Notes under the pieces: model-generated | The model's input: only the letters and a program-made list of their open reading frames with translations | The model's database searches: none | What the model was told of the DNA's origin: nothing | Made by a program: the position numbers and the translations under genes | Origin: Gammaproteobacteria bacterium | GTDB taxonomy: Bacteria > Pseudomonadota > Gammaproteobacteria > Steroidobacterales > Steroidobacteraceae | NCBI GenBank assembly: GCA_016874055.1 | Contig: VGVG01000008.1 | Location: 1-59,827, forward strand | Direction of reading: 5' to 3' | DNA: 59,827 nucleotides | Shown here: positions 15,325 through 24,750 of the stretch, piece by piece | How the letters are laid out: the number at the start of each line of letters is the position of its first letter | Numbering within the stretch: the stretch's first letter is position 1

Positions 15325-18006
15325 ATGTCCGAAAGTCCGAGGGCTGATATCGATCCAGGGGAGACTCGGGAGTGGCTGGAGTCGATCGACTCCGTATTGA
15401 AGGCGCACGGTCCAGAGCGCGCCCATTTTTTGTTGGAGTGCCTCATCGACTACACGCGTCGGTCAGGCGCGTATCTGCCATTCAAACCGAACACGGCGTA
15501 TCTCAATACGATCTCGACGGGCCAGCAGACGGAGTATCCTGGTAGTCGCGAACTTGAGCGGCGCATCGAGGCGTACATCCGCTGGAATGCGATGGCGATG
15601 GTCGTGCAGGCGAACCGTATCTCCTCCGAGTACGGCGGGCACATTGCCACCTACGCATCCGCCGCAACACTATATGAAGTCGGTTTTAATCATTTTTGGC
15701 GAGCTCCCACTTCGGAGCATCCGGGTGACATGGTGTTTATCCAAGGTCACGCCTCTCCCGGCATTTACGCGCGGGCGTATCTTGAGGGACGTTTGACCGA
15801 GGAGCAGCTGCGACACTTCCGACAGGAAGTCGTCGGTGATGGACTCTCGTCGTACCCGCATCCGTGGCTGATGCCAGACTTTTGGCAGTTCCCGACGGTA
15901 TCGATGGGGCTTGGTCCGATGCAGGCGATTTTCCAAGCGCGCTTTCAGCGGTACCTTGAGCATCGTGGTCTCGTTGCGCCCTCAGACCGAAAAGTTTGGG
16001 CGTTCCTCGGTGATGGCGAGATGGATGAGCCAGAGTCAATGGGCGCGCTCACGATGCCGGTGCGTGAAAAGCTCGAAAATCTGGTGTTCGTGATCAACTG
16101 CAATTTGCAACGGCTCGATGGTCCTGTGCGCGGCAACGGAAAAATTATCCAAGAGCTCGAGGCGGCTTTCTTAGGTGCAGGCTGGAATGTCATTAAGGTG
16201 CTTTGGGGATCGCGTTGGGATCCGCTTCTCTCAAAGGATAACCTCGGCTTGTTGCGTCGTGTCATGGAGGAGAGCGTCGACGGCGAGTACCAAAACTTTA
16301 AGGCGAAAGGGGGTGCGTATACGCGCGAGAGTTTCTTTGGGAAGTTCCCCGAACTGAGAGCGATGGTCGCTAATATGTCGGATGAAGAAATTTGGCGCCT
16401 TAATCGCGGCGGCCATGATCCGCGCAAAGTGTTTGCAGCGTATGCCGCCGCGATGCAGCACAAGGGTCAGCCTACGGTTATTCTCGCGAAAACCGTCAAA
16501 GGTTTCGGTATGGGTAAAGCCGGTGAAGGCCAGATGGTCACCCATCAGCAGAAAAAACTTTCTGATGATGATCTGCGTGACTTTCGTGATCGGTTTAACA
16601 TTCCGATATCAGACGAAGAAATCGCCCGGCTGCCATTCTACAAGCCACCAGAGGACAGCGAAGAGTTGCGTTATCTTCGTTCACGTCGCGTATCGCTTGG
16701 GGGATATTTGCCCGCGCGTTGTCGCACGGCAGTGCCGCTCGGGATACCGCCGCTCGAGGCTTTTAAGCCGCTTCTCGAGAGTAGTGAAGGCCGTCAGATC
16801 TCAACGACTATGGCCGTTGTACGGTTGCTGACGATGCTTCTAAAGGATAAGCAAGTCGGTAAGTATGTCGTCCCCATCGTGCCCGACGAGGCGCGCACCT
16901 TCGGCATGGAGGGTTTGTTCCGGCAGGTTGGCATTTACTCGTCGGTGGGTCAGCTTTACACACCGCAGGATGCGGATCAGCTGATGTCTTACCGCGAGGA
17001 CAAGAAGGGCCAAATTCTCGAGGAAGGTATAAATGAGGCGGGGGCTATGTGCTCGTGGATGGCTGCCGGCACGGCCTACGCTAATCACGGCGTCAACATG
17101 ATACCGTTCTACATCTTCTATTCGATGTTCGGCTTCCAGCGCGTCGGCGATTTTATTTGGGCGGCAGGCGACATGCAGACGCGTGGCTTCTTGCTCGGCG
17201 CGACCGCGGGTCGTACTACGCTCGCGGGCGAGGGCTTGCAGCATCAAGATGGTCACAGTCAGTTGCTCGCCACGACGGTACCGAACTGTCGATCGTATGA
17301 TCCGACGTTCGCCTATGAAATCGCCGTAATTATACAGGATGGTATGCGCCGCATGTATGACGAGAGCGAGGCTGTGTTCTATTACGTCACGGTGATGAAC
17401 GAAAATTACGCGATGCCGGCTATGCCGGAAGGAGTGACAGAGGGCATTATCAAAGGTCTCTACAAGTACTCTTCAGTTACACTAAATAGCGAAACTCAGC
17501 CGAAGAATAAGCCTAAGGCGACCTTGCTGGGCTCCGGAACCATTTTGTGTGAGGTCATTAAAGCTGCTGAGCAGTTGGCGGCCGACTACGGCATCGAGAG
17601 CGAGGTGTTATCGGCACCTAGCTGGAACGAGTTACGACGTGATGCGCTCGAGAGCGAGCGCTGGAACCTCTTGCATCCGGGCGAGACGCCACGTAGACCT
17701 TACGTCGCCACAACTTTGGCGAATTTTAAGGGACCGTTCATTGCGGCGAGCGACTACGTCCGTAACGTACCGGATCAGATCCGCCAATGGGTACCGGGGC
17801 GTTACGTGGTGCTCGGTACTGATGGCTATGGTCGTTCGGATGCTCGAGGGGCTCTTCGTCACCACTTCGAGGTCGATTGTCGGTTCATCGTGTTAGCAAC
17901 GCTGCGTGCGCTCGCCGATGAAGGCCAGATCGCCATGGAAGTGGTTGAGCGGACGATTGTCACGCTCGGCATCAATCCCGAAAAACCCGATCCGCTTGTT
18001 AGCTGA
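15325..18006 (+). CDS. aceE: Pyruvate dehydrogenase E1 component (homodimeric type)
   Basis: This 893-residue thiamine-diphosphate enzyme decarboxylates pyruvate and acetylates the lipoyl groups of E2. The TPP motif begins in WAFLGDGEMDEPES around residue 230, and the N-terminal region (WLESIDSVL, then YINTI-like NTISTGQQTEYPG) and the segment VPIVPDEARTFGMEGLFRQ are standard for AceE. Length matches the E. coli family (about 890). It is the first gene of an aceE-aceF-lpdA operon, 14 bp before aceF. The upstream gap shows no promoter good enough to call. Confidence 0.97.
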   Translation: MSESPRADIDPGETREWLESIDSVLKAHGPERAHFLLECLIDYTRRSGAYLPFKPNTAYLNTISTGQQTEYPGSRELERRIEAYIRWNAMAMVVQANRISSEYGGHIATYASAATLYEVGFNHFWRAPTSEHPGDMVFIQGHASPGIYARAYLEGRLTEEQLRHFRQEVVGDGLSSYPHPWLMPDFWQFPTVSMGLGPMQAIFQARFQRYLEHRGLVAPSDRKVWAFLGDGEMDEPESMGALTMPVREKLENLVFVINCNLQRLDGPVRGNGKIIQELEAAFLGAGWNVIKVLWGSRWDPLLSKDNLGLLRRVMEESVDGEYQNFKAKGGAYTRESFFGKFPELRAMVANMSDEEIWRLNRGGHDPRKVFAAYAAAMQHKGQPTVILAKTVKGFGMGKAGEGQMVTHQQKKLSDDDLRDFRDRFNIPISDEEIARLPFYKPPEDSEELRYLRSRRVSLGGYLPARCRTAVPLGIPPLEAFKPLLESSEGRQISTTMAVVRLLTMLLKDKQVGKYVVPIVPDEARTFGMEGLFRQVGIYSSVGQLYTPQDADQLMSYREDKKGQILEEGINEAGAMCSWMAAGTAYANHGVNMIPFYIFYSMFGFQRVGDFIWAAGDMQTRGFLLGATAGRTTLAGEGLQHQDGHSQLLATTVPNCRSYDPTFAYEIAVIIQDGMRRMYDESEAVFYYVTVMNENYAMPAMPEGVTEGIIKGLYKYSSVTLNSETQPKNKPKATLLGSGTILCEVIKAAEQLAADYGIESEVLSAPSWNELRRDALESERWNLLHPGETPRRPYVATTLANFKGPFIAASDYVRNVPDQIRQWVPGRYVVLGTDGYGRSDARGALRHHFEVDCRFIVLATLRALADEGQIAMEVVERTIVTLGINPEKPDPLVS

Positions 18007-18020
18007 CGTCTTCAAAGATC

Positions 18021-19310
18021 ATGGCACTTAAAGAAATCCGCATTCCCGATTTGGGTTCTTTTAAGGATGTTATGGTCATCGAATTGCTCGTTCAGCCGGG
18101 CGATTTTCTAGAAGTCAATACTCCCATCGCCACACTCGAAACCGAGAAGGCGACGATAGATTTGCCTGCGCCATCGGCGGGTATACTTAAGTCGCTGCAC
18201 ATCGAGCGTGGCGCGAAGGTGAACTCAAGCGATCTGGTTGGGATGTTCGAGGTCGATGAGGCGGCCGCCGTTGCCGAACCTGCGGTACCCGCCGCGTCCG
18301 TGCCGCCGGTAGCTGCAACGATGCGGGATGCGCCATTACTGCCGGAGCCGGTAACAGCACCTGCCCCAATTCTTGGTGCGCACACCGATCTCGCGCCCAT
18401 TCAAGATGCGACAGTTCCGCGGGTGCATGCCGGTCCCTCGGTACGTCGCTTCGCTCGCGAGCTCGGCGTTGATCTTAGTCGCGTACAGGGTTCCGGGCTC
18501 AAGAGTCGTATCACGCACGATGATGTCAAAGCTTGGGTGAAGCAGGTGTTTCAGGGTGGACTTCAGGTGGCGGTGCCCGCACTTCCGAAGATTCCATTCG
18601 TTGATTATTCGGCGTTCGGTGCTATCGACATCCAGCCGCTCAGCAGAGTGCGTCGTATTTCGGGGTCGCGTCTTCATGCGTCGTGGGTCAATATCCCCCA
18701 CGTCACGCAGTTCGATGAGGTGGACATTACGGTACTTGAGACGCGACGTCAGGCACTGAAGGCAGAGACCCTAGCGCGGGGGATCAAGCTCACGTTGCTT
18801 GCATTTATCGTTGTAGCCTGTGCGCGTGCGCTGAAGCAGTTTCCGAACTTTAACGCCTCGCTCGACGAGACAGCGCAAAAGCTCGTATTAAAAAAATTCT
18901 GTCATATTGGTTTTGCTGCAGATACGCCAACCGGTTTACTCGTTCCGGTCATCAGTGATGCCGACCGGAAAGATCTCTTCACGATCGCGCGTGATCTCAC
19001 TGCGCTTTCCGAGCGGGCGCGTCTCGGCAAGCTCTCTGGAGCAGACATGCAGGGAGGCTGCTTTACCGTCTCGAGTCTAGGCGGCATCGGTGGCACCGCC
19101 TTCACACCGATCATCAACGCGCCCGAAGTCGCCATTCTGGGCGTATCGCGTTCTGTGATGAAGCCGGTTTGGCAAGATGGCGCATTCGTTCCGCGACTGA
19201 TACTGCCGCTATCGCTCTCCTTTGATCATCGTGTCATCGATGGAGCAGAGGGTGTTCGATTTACGAGCTGGCTCTCCGAAACCTTGGGTAGGCCTGAGGC
19301 GCTCGTTTGA
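18021..19310 (+). CDS. aceF: Pyruvate dehydrogenase E2, dihydrolipoyllysine acetyltransferase (single lipoyl domain)
   Basis: The 429-residue core subunit transfers the acetyl group to CoA. In order it has one lipoyl domain (1-75, lipoyl-Lys in ETEKATIDLP near 40), an Ala/Pro-rich linker (about 80-130), the peripheral subunit-binding domain (about 137-175, beginning PSVRRFARELGVDL), and the catalytic domain ending with SFDHRVIDGAEGV, which contains the HxxxDG motif. Many gammaproteobacterial E2 proteins have two or three lipoyl domains; here there is one, and another sits on E3. Its TGA shares one base with the lpdA ATG. Confidence 0.95.
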   Translation: MALKEIRIPDLGSFKDVMVIELLVQPGDFLEVNTPIATLETEKATIDLPAPSAGILKSLHIERGAKVNSSDLVGMFEVDEAAAVAEPAVPAASVPPVAATMRDAPLLPEPVTAPAPILGAHTDLAPIQDATVPRVHAGPSVRRFARELGVDLSRVQGSGLKSRITHDDVKAWVKQVFQGGLQVAVPALPKIPFVDYSAFGAIDIQPLSRVRRISGSRLHASWVNIPHVTQFDEVDITVLETRRQALKAETLARGIKLTLLAFIVVACARALKQFPNFNASLDETAQKLVLKKFCHIGFAADTPTGLLVPVISDADRKDLFTIARDLTALSERARLGKLSGADMQGGCFTVSSLGGIGGTAFTPIINAPEVAILGVSRSVMKPVWQDGAFVPRLILPLSLSFDHRVIDGAEGVRFTSWLSETLGRPEALV

Positions 19311-21064
19311 TGAGGATCATTGATATTGTCGTTCCCGATGTCGGGAATTTCGCTGAGGTGCTGGTCATCGACGTGCTCGTCAAGCCAGGCGATACCGCCG
19401 AGGCTGAGGCGGCGCTCATCACAATTGAGACCGACAAGACGTCGATGGATGTACCGACGCCAGTGGGCGGTCGCCTGACGGAGATCCTCGTTTCCAAAGG
19501 CGCGAAGGTCTCCAAGGGCACGGTGATCGCTCGTATTGAGACCGAGGTGGTCGTCGCAGTCGCGGCCGTTTTAGCGGCCCCTGCTGCCCCCGCCGTCCCT
19601 GCGACCACCGCCGCCGCCGCTACGTCAACCACCGAGATGAAACTCGTACCCGACGTCTCTAAACATACGCAGGTGCTCGTGCTCGGCGCCGGCCCTGGCG
19701 GTTACACAGCCGCATTCCGCGCCGCCGATCTTGGCCTTGGGGTCACGCTCGTCGAGCGCTGGCCGACGCTGGGTGGCGTCTGTCTGAACGTCGGCTGCAT
19801 TCCATCGAAGGCCTTACTACATGCTGCCAAAGTCATCGATGAGGCGGCCTCGATGACTGCTCACGGCATCGACTTCGGCACGCCCAAAATTGATAATAAC
19901 AAACTGCGCAACTGGAAGGATGGCGTCGTCAAAAAACTCACTGGCGGCCTCAAGACGCTTGCCGAGCAACGCAAAGTGTCGGTTATGCGGGGTGTCGGCC
20001 GTTTCGCTGCGCCACATGTCATCGAAATTACAGGCGACGATGGCGTAAGTCGTATCAGTTTCGACTACTGCATCATTGCTGCCGGCTCGGAGCCGGTACG
20101 ATTGCCGTTCGTGCCGCAGGACCCACGGGTGATGGACTCGACCGATGCGCTCGAGCTGCGTGACATGCCGAAACGTTTGCTCGTCATCGGCGGCGGTATC
20201 ATCGGCCTTGAGATGGGTTGCGTATACGACGCGCTTGGCACCCGCGTTAGCGTAGTCGAGGTAATGAAACAACTAATGCCAGGCGCCGACCCTGATCTCG
20301 TGAAGCCTCTCGAGAAGCGCCTGCGCAAGAGTTACGAGCGAGTCATGCTCGGCGTTAAGGTCAAAGCGGTCTCTGCGCTGACTGAGGGCTTGAGAGTCGA
20401 GTTTGAAGGCGAGGGTACGCCTGAGCCGCAGTTGTATGACCGTTTACTCGTCGCCGTCGGCCGTAAACCGAACGGTGCGCTGATCGATGCCAACAAGGCA
20501 GGCGTCGTGGTCGATGAGCATGGTTTCATACGCGTCGATCATCAAATGCGTACCAATGTTCCCCATATCTTTGCGATCGGCGATCTCGTGGGACAGCCGA
20601 TGCTCGCGCACAAGGCAACGCACGAGGGTAAGGTCGCCGCCGAGGTTATCGCAGGTGAGAGGCGCATTTTTGATGCCCGAGTCATTCCCTCAGTTGCCTA
20701 CACCGACCCCGAGGTGGCCTGGGTCGGTCTCACCGAAGCCGAGGCGAAGGCCAAAGGCGTCGCTGTTCAGAAAGGCTTGTTTCCTTGGGCAGCAAGCGGT
20801 CGTTCGCTCGCACAGGGACGCGACGAAGGATTTACTAAGTTACTGTTCGACCCGGAGAGTCGTCGAGTCATCGGAGGCGGCATCGTGGGTCCAAATGCTG
20901 GTGAACTCATCGGCGAGATTGCTCTCGCCATCGAGATGGGCGCTGACGCCGCAGATGTTCGCCTCACGATACATCCGCATCCAACGTTATCGGAGTCGAT
21001 CGCTTTCTCGGCTGAAGCCTTCGAAGGTACGCTTACTGATCTTTACGTCCCAAAGCGGAGGTAA
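19310..21064 (+). CDS. lpdA: Dihydrolipoyl dehydrogenase (E3) with N-terminal lipoyl domain
   Basis: The 584-residue flavoprotein reoxidises dihydrolipoamide with NAD. Residues 1-75 are a lipoyl domain with the lipoyl-Lys in IETDKTSMDVP, followed by an Ala/Pro/Thr-rich linker (about 80-115), the FAD motif VLGAGPGGYTAAFRAADLG, the redox-active disulfide in GGVCLNVGCIPSKAL, an NAD motif GGGIIGLEMG, and the C-terminal HPHPTLSES segment with the catalytic His. The start is the ATG at 19310, overlapping the aceF stop. The lipoyl-E3 fusion is known in several proteobacteria. The 3' end overlaps the convergent DUF1841 gene by 32 bp. Confidence 0.95.
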   Translation: MRIIDIVVPDVGNFAEVLVIDVLVKPGDTAEAEAALITIETDKTSMDVPTPVGGRLTEILVSKGAKVSKGTVIARIETEVVVAVAAVLAAPAAPAVPATTAAAATSTTEMKLVPDVSKHTQVLVLGAGPGGYTAAFRAADLGLGVTLVERWPTLGGVCLNVGCIPSKALLHAAKVIDEAASMTAHGIDFGTPKIDNNKLRNWKDGVVKKLTGGLKTLAEQRKVSVMRGVGRFAAPHVIEITGDDGVSRISFDYCIIAAGSEPVRLPFVPQDPRVMDSTDALELRDMPKRLLVIGGGIIGLEMGCVYDALGTRVSVVEVMKQLMPGADPDLVKPLEKRLRKSYERVMLGVKVKAVSALTEGLRVEFEGEGTPEPQLYDRLLVAVGRKPNGALIDANKAGVVVDEHGFIRVDHQMRTNVPHIFAIGDLVGQPMLAHKATHEGKVAAEVIAGERRIFDARVIPSVAYTDPEVAWVGLTEAEAKAKGVAVQKGLFPWAASGRSLAQGRDEGFTKLLFDPESRRVIGGGIVGPNAGELIGEIALAIEMGADAADVRLTIHPHPTLSESIAFSAEAFEGTLTDLYVPKRR

Positions 21065-21485
21065 CAAGACGCTCGAGATCCTCGAGGTAGGCACGCTCGT
21101 CGGGTAAGCGTCCGGCACGCTGAGCCTCCCAAAGTGCTTTTCCGAGTGCCTCCATCATGTGATGTTCGGTATCGTGGGCATCACTGCGGGCAGAAAGCGT
21201 TGTATGGATACGCGCTATACCCTGCGGGCGATTCATTGATACCTGCTCTCGCAGTGCCAGATGCATCGACAGATGAAGGAATGGATTGGTCCGATCGCTT
21301 TGAGATGTGAACTCTGCCTGTAATGCGTCATCGCCCCGCTCGAGCCAGGCGTGGTATTCCGGGTGTTCGCGGATCAAATCGGCGAGCTGCGTCTCGAGTG
21401 CCGTGAGTAATGCGCCGGTCTGGACTTTTTTGAGGGCTGCGAGCCAACCACGTCGCAGCGACTCTCGGGAGTTATTAAAAAGCAT
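21033..21485 (-). CDS. DUF1841 family protein
   Basis: The 150-residue soluble protein matches DUF1841 (start region NNSRESLRRGWLAALKK, then HPEYHAWLERGD, NPFLHLSMHLALREQ and DERAYLEDLERLV). It is largely helical with no signal or membrane segment. Function is unknown. The ATG at 21485 lies one base past the nth stop, at the end of the metG-rsxB-nth run, so it is probably the last gene of that operon. Its 3' end overlaps lpdA by 32 bp on the opposite strand. Confidence 0.85.
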   Translation of the reverse strand: MLFNNSRESLRRGWLAALKKVQTGALLTALETQLADLIREHPEYHAWLERGDDALQAEFTSQSDRTNPFLHLSMHLALREQVSMNRPQGIARIHTTLSARSDAHDTEHHMMEALGKALWEAQRAGRLPDERAYLEDLERLVTSALGRKDQ

Positions 21486-21486
21486 C

Positions 21487-22128
21487 TCAGGAATCCGCCA
21501 GAGTCTTACGTTTGAAGCCACATAGATCGACGATCGGACAGACCGGGCAGTTGGGTTTGCGCGCCTTGCATACATAACGGCCGTGCAAGATCAGCCAGTG
21601 ATGTGCATCTTTCAAAAATTCGGGGGAAATATTTTTGAGAAGTTTTTTTTCCACGGCGAGTACCGTCCGGCCCGGTGCGAGGCCCGTACGATTAGCTACT
21701 CTAAAAATATGGGTATCTACCGCCATTGTGGACTCACCGAATGCGGTATTGAGGACCACATTCGCTGTTTTTCGTCCGACACCTGGTAGCGCTTCGAGCG
21801 CATCGTGCGTTCGGGGGACTTCGCCACCGTGCCGCTCGATTAGTATTCGACAAGTAGCGAGGATATTTTTAGTTTTTCCTTTATACAGTCCTATCGTCTT
21901 GACGAATTTAGTAAGTCTTACTTTCCCGAGCGCTAAGATCATCGACGGTGTATTGGCCACTGGAAACAGCTTACGGGTCACAATATTTACACCTTTATCG
22001 GTAGCCTGTGCCGATAAAATCACCGCCACTAGCAATTCGAAGTCGGTACGATACTCGAGCTCCGTTTTTGGATGTGGATTGCGTGCCCGCAGGCGCTCGA
22101 ACATTAGTTGGCGACTACCGGGTTTCAT
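21487..22128 (-). CDS. nth: Endonuclease III
   Basis: This 213-residue DNA glycosylase/AP lyase removes oxidised pyrimidines. The helix-hairpin-helix [14 protein letters not shown] carries the catalytic Lys120, and [12 protein letters not shown] carries Asp138; both fall at the same numbers as in E. coli Nth. Four cysteines at 187, 194, 197 and 203 (C-x6-C-x2-C-x5-C) hold the [4Fe-4S] cluster, again with E. coli numbering. The ATG overlaps the rsxB stop (ATGA). Confidence 0.97.
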   Translation of the reverse strand: MKPGSRQLMFERLRARNPHPKTELEYRTDFELLVAVILSAQATDKGVNIVTRKLFPVANTPSMILALGKVRLTKFVKTIGLYKGKTKNILATCRILIERHGGEVPRTHDALEALPGVGRKTANVVLNTAFGESTMAVDTHIFRVANRTGLAPGRTVLAVEKKLLKNISPEFLKDAHHWLILHGRYVCKARKPNCPVCPIVDLCGFKRKTLADS

Positions 22129-22676
22129 GAGCCAGGACGAGAGATTCGTTGTTTTCGCTCATCAAGTAATCGTCGACGTTCTGTCTCGTACCGGAGGCGT
22201 CGGGTCTGGTGCGAATCAAAACGGTTACGATTACTCGCGGCGGTAGGCTCGGGGGAGAGGGTGTTGAGCACAGCTCTTGGTACAATGCTGATGCAGTCTG
22301 CGGGGCAGGGCGCGATACACCGTTCGCAGCCCGTGCAGAGGTCATTGATAACCGTATGCGTTTGTCTTTGCGCGCCGACGATGGCGTCAACCGGACACGG
22401 TGGCAGACAGCGTGCGCAGCCGATGCATTTCGTTTCGTCGATGAATGCGACGGTTGCGGGGGCTTCGGTCCCGCAGGTCGTATCGAGCGGCAGGGGATCA
22501 ACGTCGAGGAGTGTAGCGAGACGGTCGATCGTTGCAGCTCCTCCGGGTGGGCAGCGATTGATGGCTGCTCTGCCCGCGGCGATGGCCTCGGCATAGGGGC
22601 GACAGCCCTGATAGCCGCAGCGCGTACACTGGGTCTGCGGCAAAAGCGTGAGGATGCGGTTGGCGTCGGCGCGCAT
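22125..22676 (-). CDS. rsxB: RsxB/RnfB-like ferredoxin, soluble form
   Basis: The 183-residue iron-sulfur protein would carry electrons through three clusters. The N-terminal [16 protein letters not shown] with a later Cys in NRCPPGG forms the RnfB-type 4Fe-4S domain (about 17-42), followed by two ferredoxin motifs, [12 protein letters not shown] and [15 protein letters not shown] (about 84-130). Full RnfB begins with a membrane helix; here the protein starts almost directly at the first cluster, so it is probably cytoplasmic. No other rnf/rsx subunit gene is in the window. Linkage to nth, another Fe-S protein, is a common arrangement. Confidence 0.85.
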   Translation of the reverse strand: MRADANRILTLLPQTQCTRCGYQGCRPYAEAIAAGRAAINRCPPGGAATIDRLATLLDVDPLPLDTTCGTEAPATVAFIDETKCIGCARCLPPCPVDAIVGAQRQTHTVINDLCTGCERCIAPCPADCISIVPRAVLNTLSPEPTAASNRNRFDSHQTRRLRYETERRRLLDERKQRISRPGS

Positions 22677-22700
22677 CAGAAGTGGTTTGTCTTAATCTGC

Positions 22701-24692
22701 TCAGGAAATCTTCATGCCGCCTGCAACGCCATCGTCCGCAGAGAGAAGATACACGCGACCATCCGCACCCGATGCGCATAGCACCATGCCCTCGGATACA
22801 CCGAAGCGCATTTTGCGTGGTGCGAGATTAGCGATCATGACAACATTACGGCCAACCACACTTTCAGGGGTATACGACTTGCGGATGCCCGAGAAAACGG
22901 TGCGGATTTCTCCACCAAGATCGAGTGTGAGCTTGAGTAGCTTGTCGGAGCCGTCGACCGCAACGGCTGCCTTCACATTAGCTACTCGCAGATCGAGTTT
23001 GGAAAAATCGTCTAGGGTCACGTGAGTCTCTCCTGCAGTCGCCGTTGTAGTTTCGGCTGCCGTATTCGTAGAGGCGATGAGTTTATTCACAACATTTGGA
23101 TCGAGTCGTTGCCAGAGTGGTCGGTAGGTTGCAAGCGGTGATCCAAGTAATGGTGCGTCGACTTCGTTAAAGCGCGACAACGGCGCGCCGAGAAATTGTG
23201 CGGCGTGGCAAGCCATATCGGGTAGGACCGGCGCGAGGTAAACCATCAGCACGCGGAAAAAATTGATACCCTGCGTCGCGACACCGAGAGTCTCGATGGT
23301 TTTCGCCGGATCTTTGGCGAGCGTCCAAGGTTTACGGGTGTCGATGAATTTATTAGCGCGGTCGGCGAGCAGCATAATTTCGCGCATGGCTTGTGCGTAA
23401 TCCAGTTGTTCATAGAGCGCTGCGATGCGTGGCCCCGAGGCCGAAAACTCGGCGTAGAGCGCGGGCTCGGGGAGGGTATCGGAGAGTTTGCCGCCGCTGC
23501 GCGCGACGAAACCAGCGCAGCGGCTCGCGATATTCACAAGTTTACCGACGATGTCGGAGTTCACTCGAGCGACGAAATCCTCTAGCGACAAATCGATGTC
23601 ATCGACGTCTGGACCGAGCTTCGCAGCAAAGTAATATCGTAGGGGTTCGGCGGGCAGTAGCTCAAGATAACGTTTCGCGATGATGAAGGTACCGCGCGAC
23701 TTCGACATTTTCTGTCCGTCGATTGTGAGAAAGCCGTGAACGTGGATGGCCGTCGGGCGACGTATGCTCGATCCATGTAATACTGCGGGCCAGAAGAGCG
23801 TATGGAAATAGCTGATGTCTTTGCCGATGAAATGATGTAGTTCGATTTTGCTGTCGGGCGTGAGGTACGCGTGCATATCGAGTCCGCGACACTCGCACAA
23901 CGCCTTCAGGCAACCGAGGTAGCCAATCGGCGCATCGAACCAGACATAAAAATATTTGTTGGGATAGCCCGGGATTTCGAAACCAAAGTAAGGCGCATCG
24001 CGAGAGATGTCCCAGTCCTGCAGCCCCGCGGCGAACCATTCATCGAGCTTAGCGTATACGGGCTCCTGTAGCGGACCGCTACGGACCCACTCGCGGAGCA
24101 TCTGCTCGAAGCGGCTTAGCAAAAAGAAAATATGTTCGGACTCGCGCCATAAGGGTTTGGTACCGCTGACCGTCGACTTTGGATCGATGAGATCGGCGGG
24201 GGTGTAGATCGCACCGCAGACCTCGCAGCTGTCGCCATACTGGTCGACGGCCTTACAGCGCGGGCAGGTGCCGCGTACGTAACGATCGGGCAGGAATATA
24301 CCGGCCTTTTCGTCGAAGGGTTGACGAACGTTGCGCGTCGTGATGTGACCGGCCTCCTTGAGGCGACTGAACATGAGATCGGTGAAGTAGCGGTTTTCCG
24401 CCGCGTGTGTCGAGTGGAAATGATCATGTCCGATAAGAAAGCCCTGATAGCTTGCGCGGTGTTCTCCGGCGACTCGGGCAATGAGCTCCTCGGGCGTGAT
24501 GCCCTCCGACTGCGCCTTGATCATGATCGGCGTGCCGTGGGCGTCCTCGGCGCAAACGTACAGACAGTCGTGGCCCTGCATGCGTTGGAAGCGCACCCAG
24601 ATGTCGGTCTGCACGGCCTCGATGATATGACCAAGATGCAGGGGGCCGTTGGCGTAGGGTAGGGCGCTGGTAACGAGGATCTTACGGGACAT
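22701..24692 (-). CDS. metG: Methionyl-tRNA synthetase
   Basis: This 663-residue class I synthetase charges tRNA-Met. HLGH (19-22) is the HIGH motif, KMSKS lies near 335, and a zinc knuckle CPRCKAVDQYGDSCEVC lies near 143-159. The C-terminus (about 565-663, starting LDDFSKLDLRVANV) is the OB-fold tRNA-binding domain used for dimerisation. The gene is divergent from mrp and leads a run with rsxB, nth and DUF1841. Confidence 0.97.
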   Translation of the reverse strand: MSRKILVTSALPYANGPLHLGHIIEAVQTDIWVRFQRMQGHDCLYVCAEDAHGTPIMIKAQSEGITPEELIARVAGEHRASYQGFLIGHDHFHSTHAAENRYFTDLMFSRLKEAGHITTRNVRQPFDEKAGIFLPDRYVRGTCPRCKAVDQYGDSCEVCGAIYTPADLIDPKSTVSGTKPLWRESEHIFFLLSRFEQMLREWVRSGPLQEPVYAKLDEWFAAGLQDWDISRDAPYFGFEIPGYPNKYFYVWFDAPIGYLGCLKALCECRGLDMHAYLTPDSKIELHHFIGKDISYFHTLFWPAVLHGSSIRRPTAIHVHGFLTIDGQKMSKSRGTFIIAKRYLELLPAEPLRYYFAAKLGPDVDDIDLSLEDFVARVNSDIVGKLVNIASRCAGFVARSGGKLSDTLPEPALYAEFSASGPRIAALYEQLDYAQAMREIMLLADRANKFIDTRKPWTLAKDPAKTIETLGVATQGINFFRVLMVYLAPVLPDMACHAAQFLGAPLSRFNEVDAPLLGSPLATYRPLWQRLDPNVVNKLIASTNTAAETTTATAGETHVTLDDFSKLDLRVANVKAAVAVDGSDKLLKLTLDLGGEIRTVFSGIRKSYTPESVVGRNVVMIANLAPRKMRFGVSEGMVLCASGADGRVYLLSADDGVAGGMKIS

Positions 24693-24750
24693 CGGAAAAT
24701 TATCGCATAGCGCACCGCCTCGCCGATGCGCGAGCGGCTAGAATTGAGGC

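Noticed and set aside
22209-22781. 190-codon plus-strand open frame opposite rsxB
   Set aside because: It is a shadow of the cysteine-rich RsxB frame; its apparent Cys pattern mirrors antisense codons and it has no ribosome-binding site.
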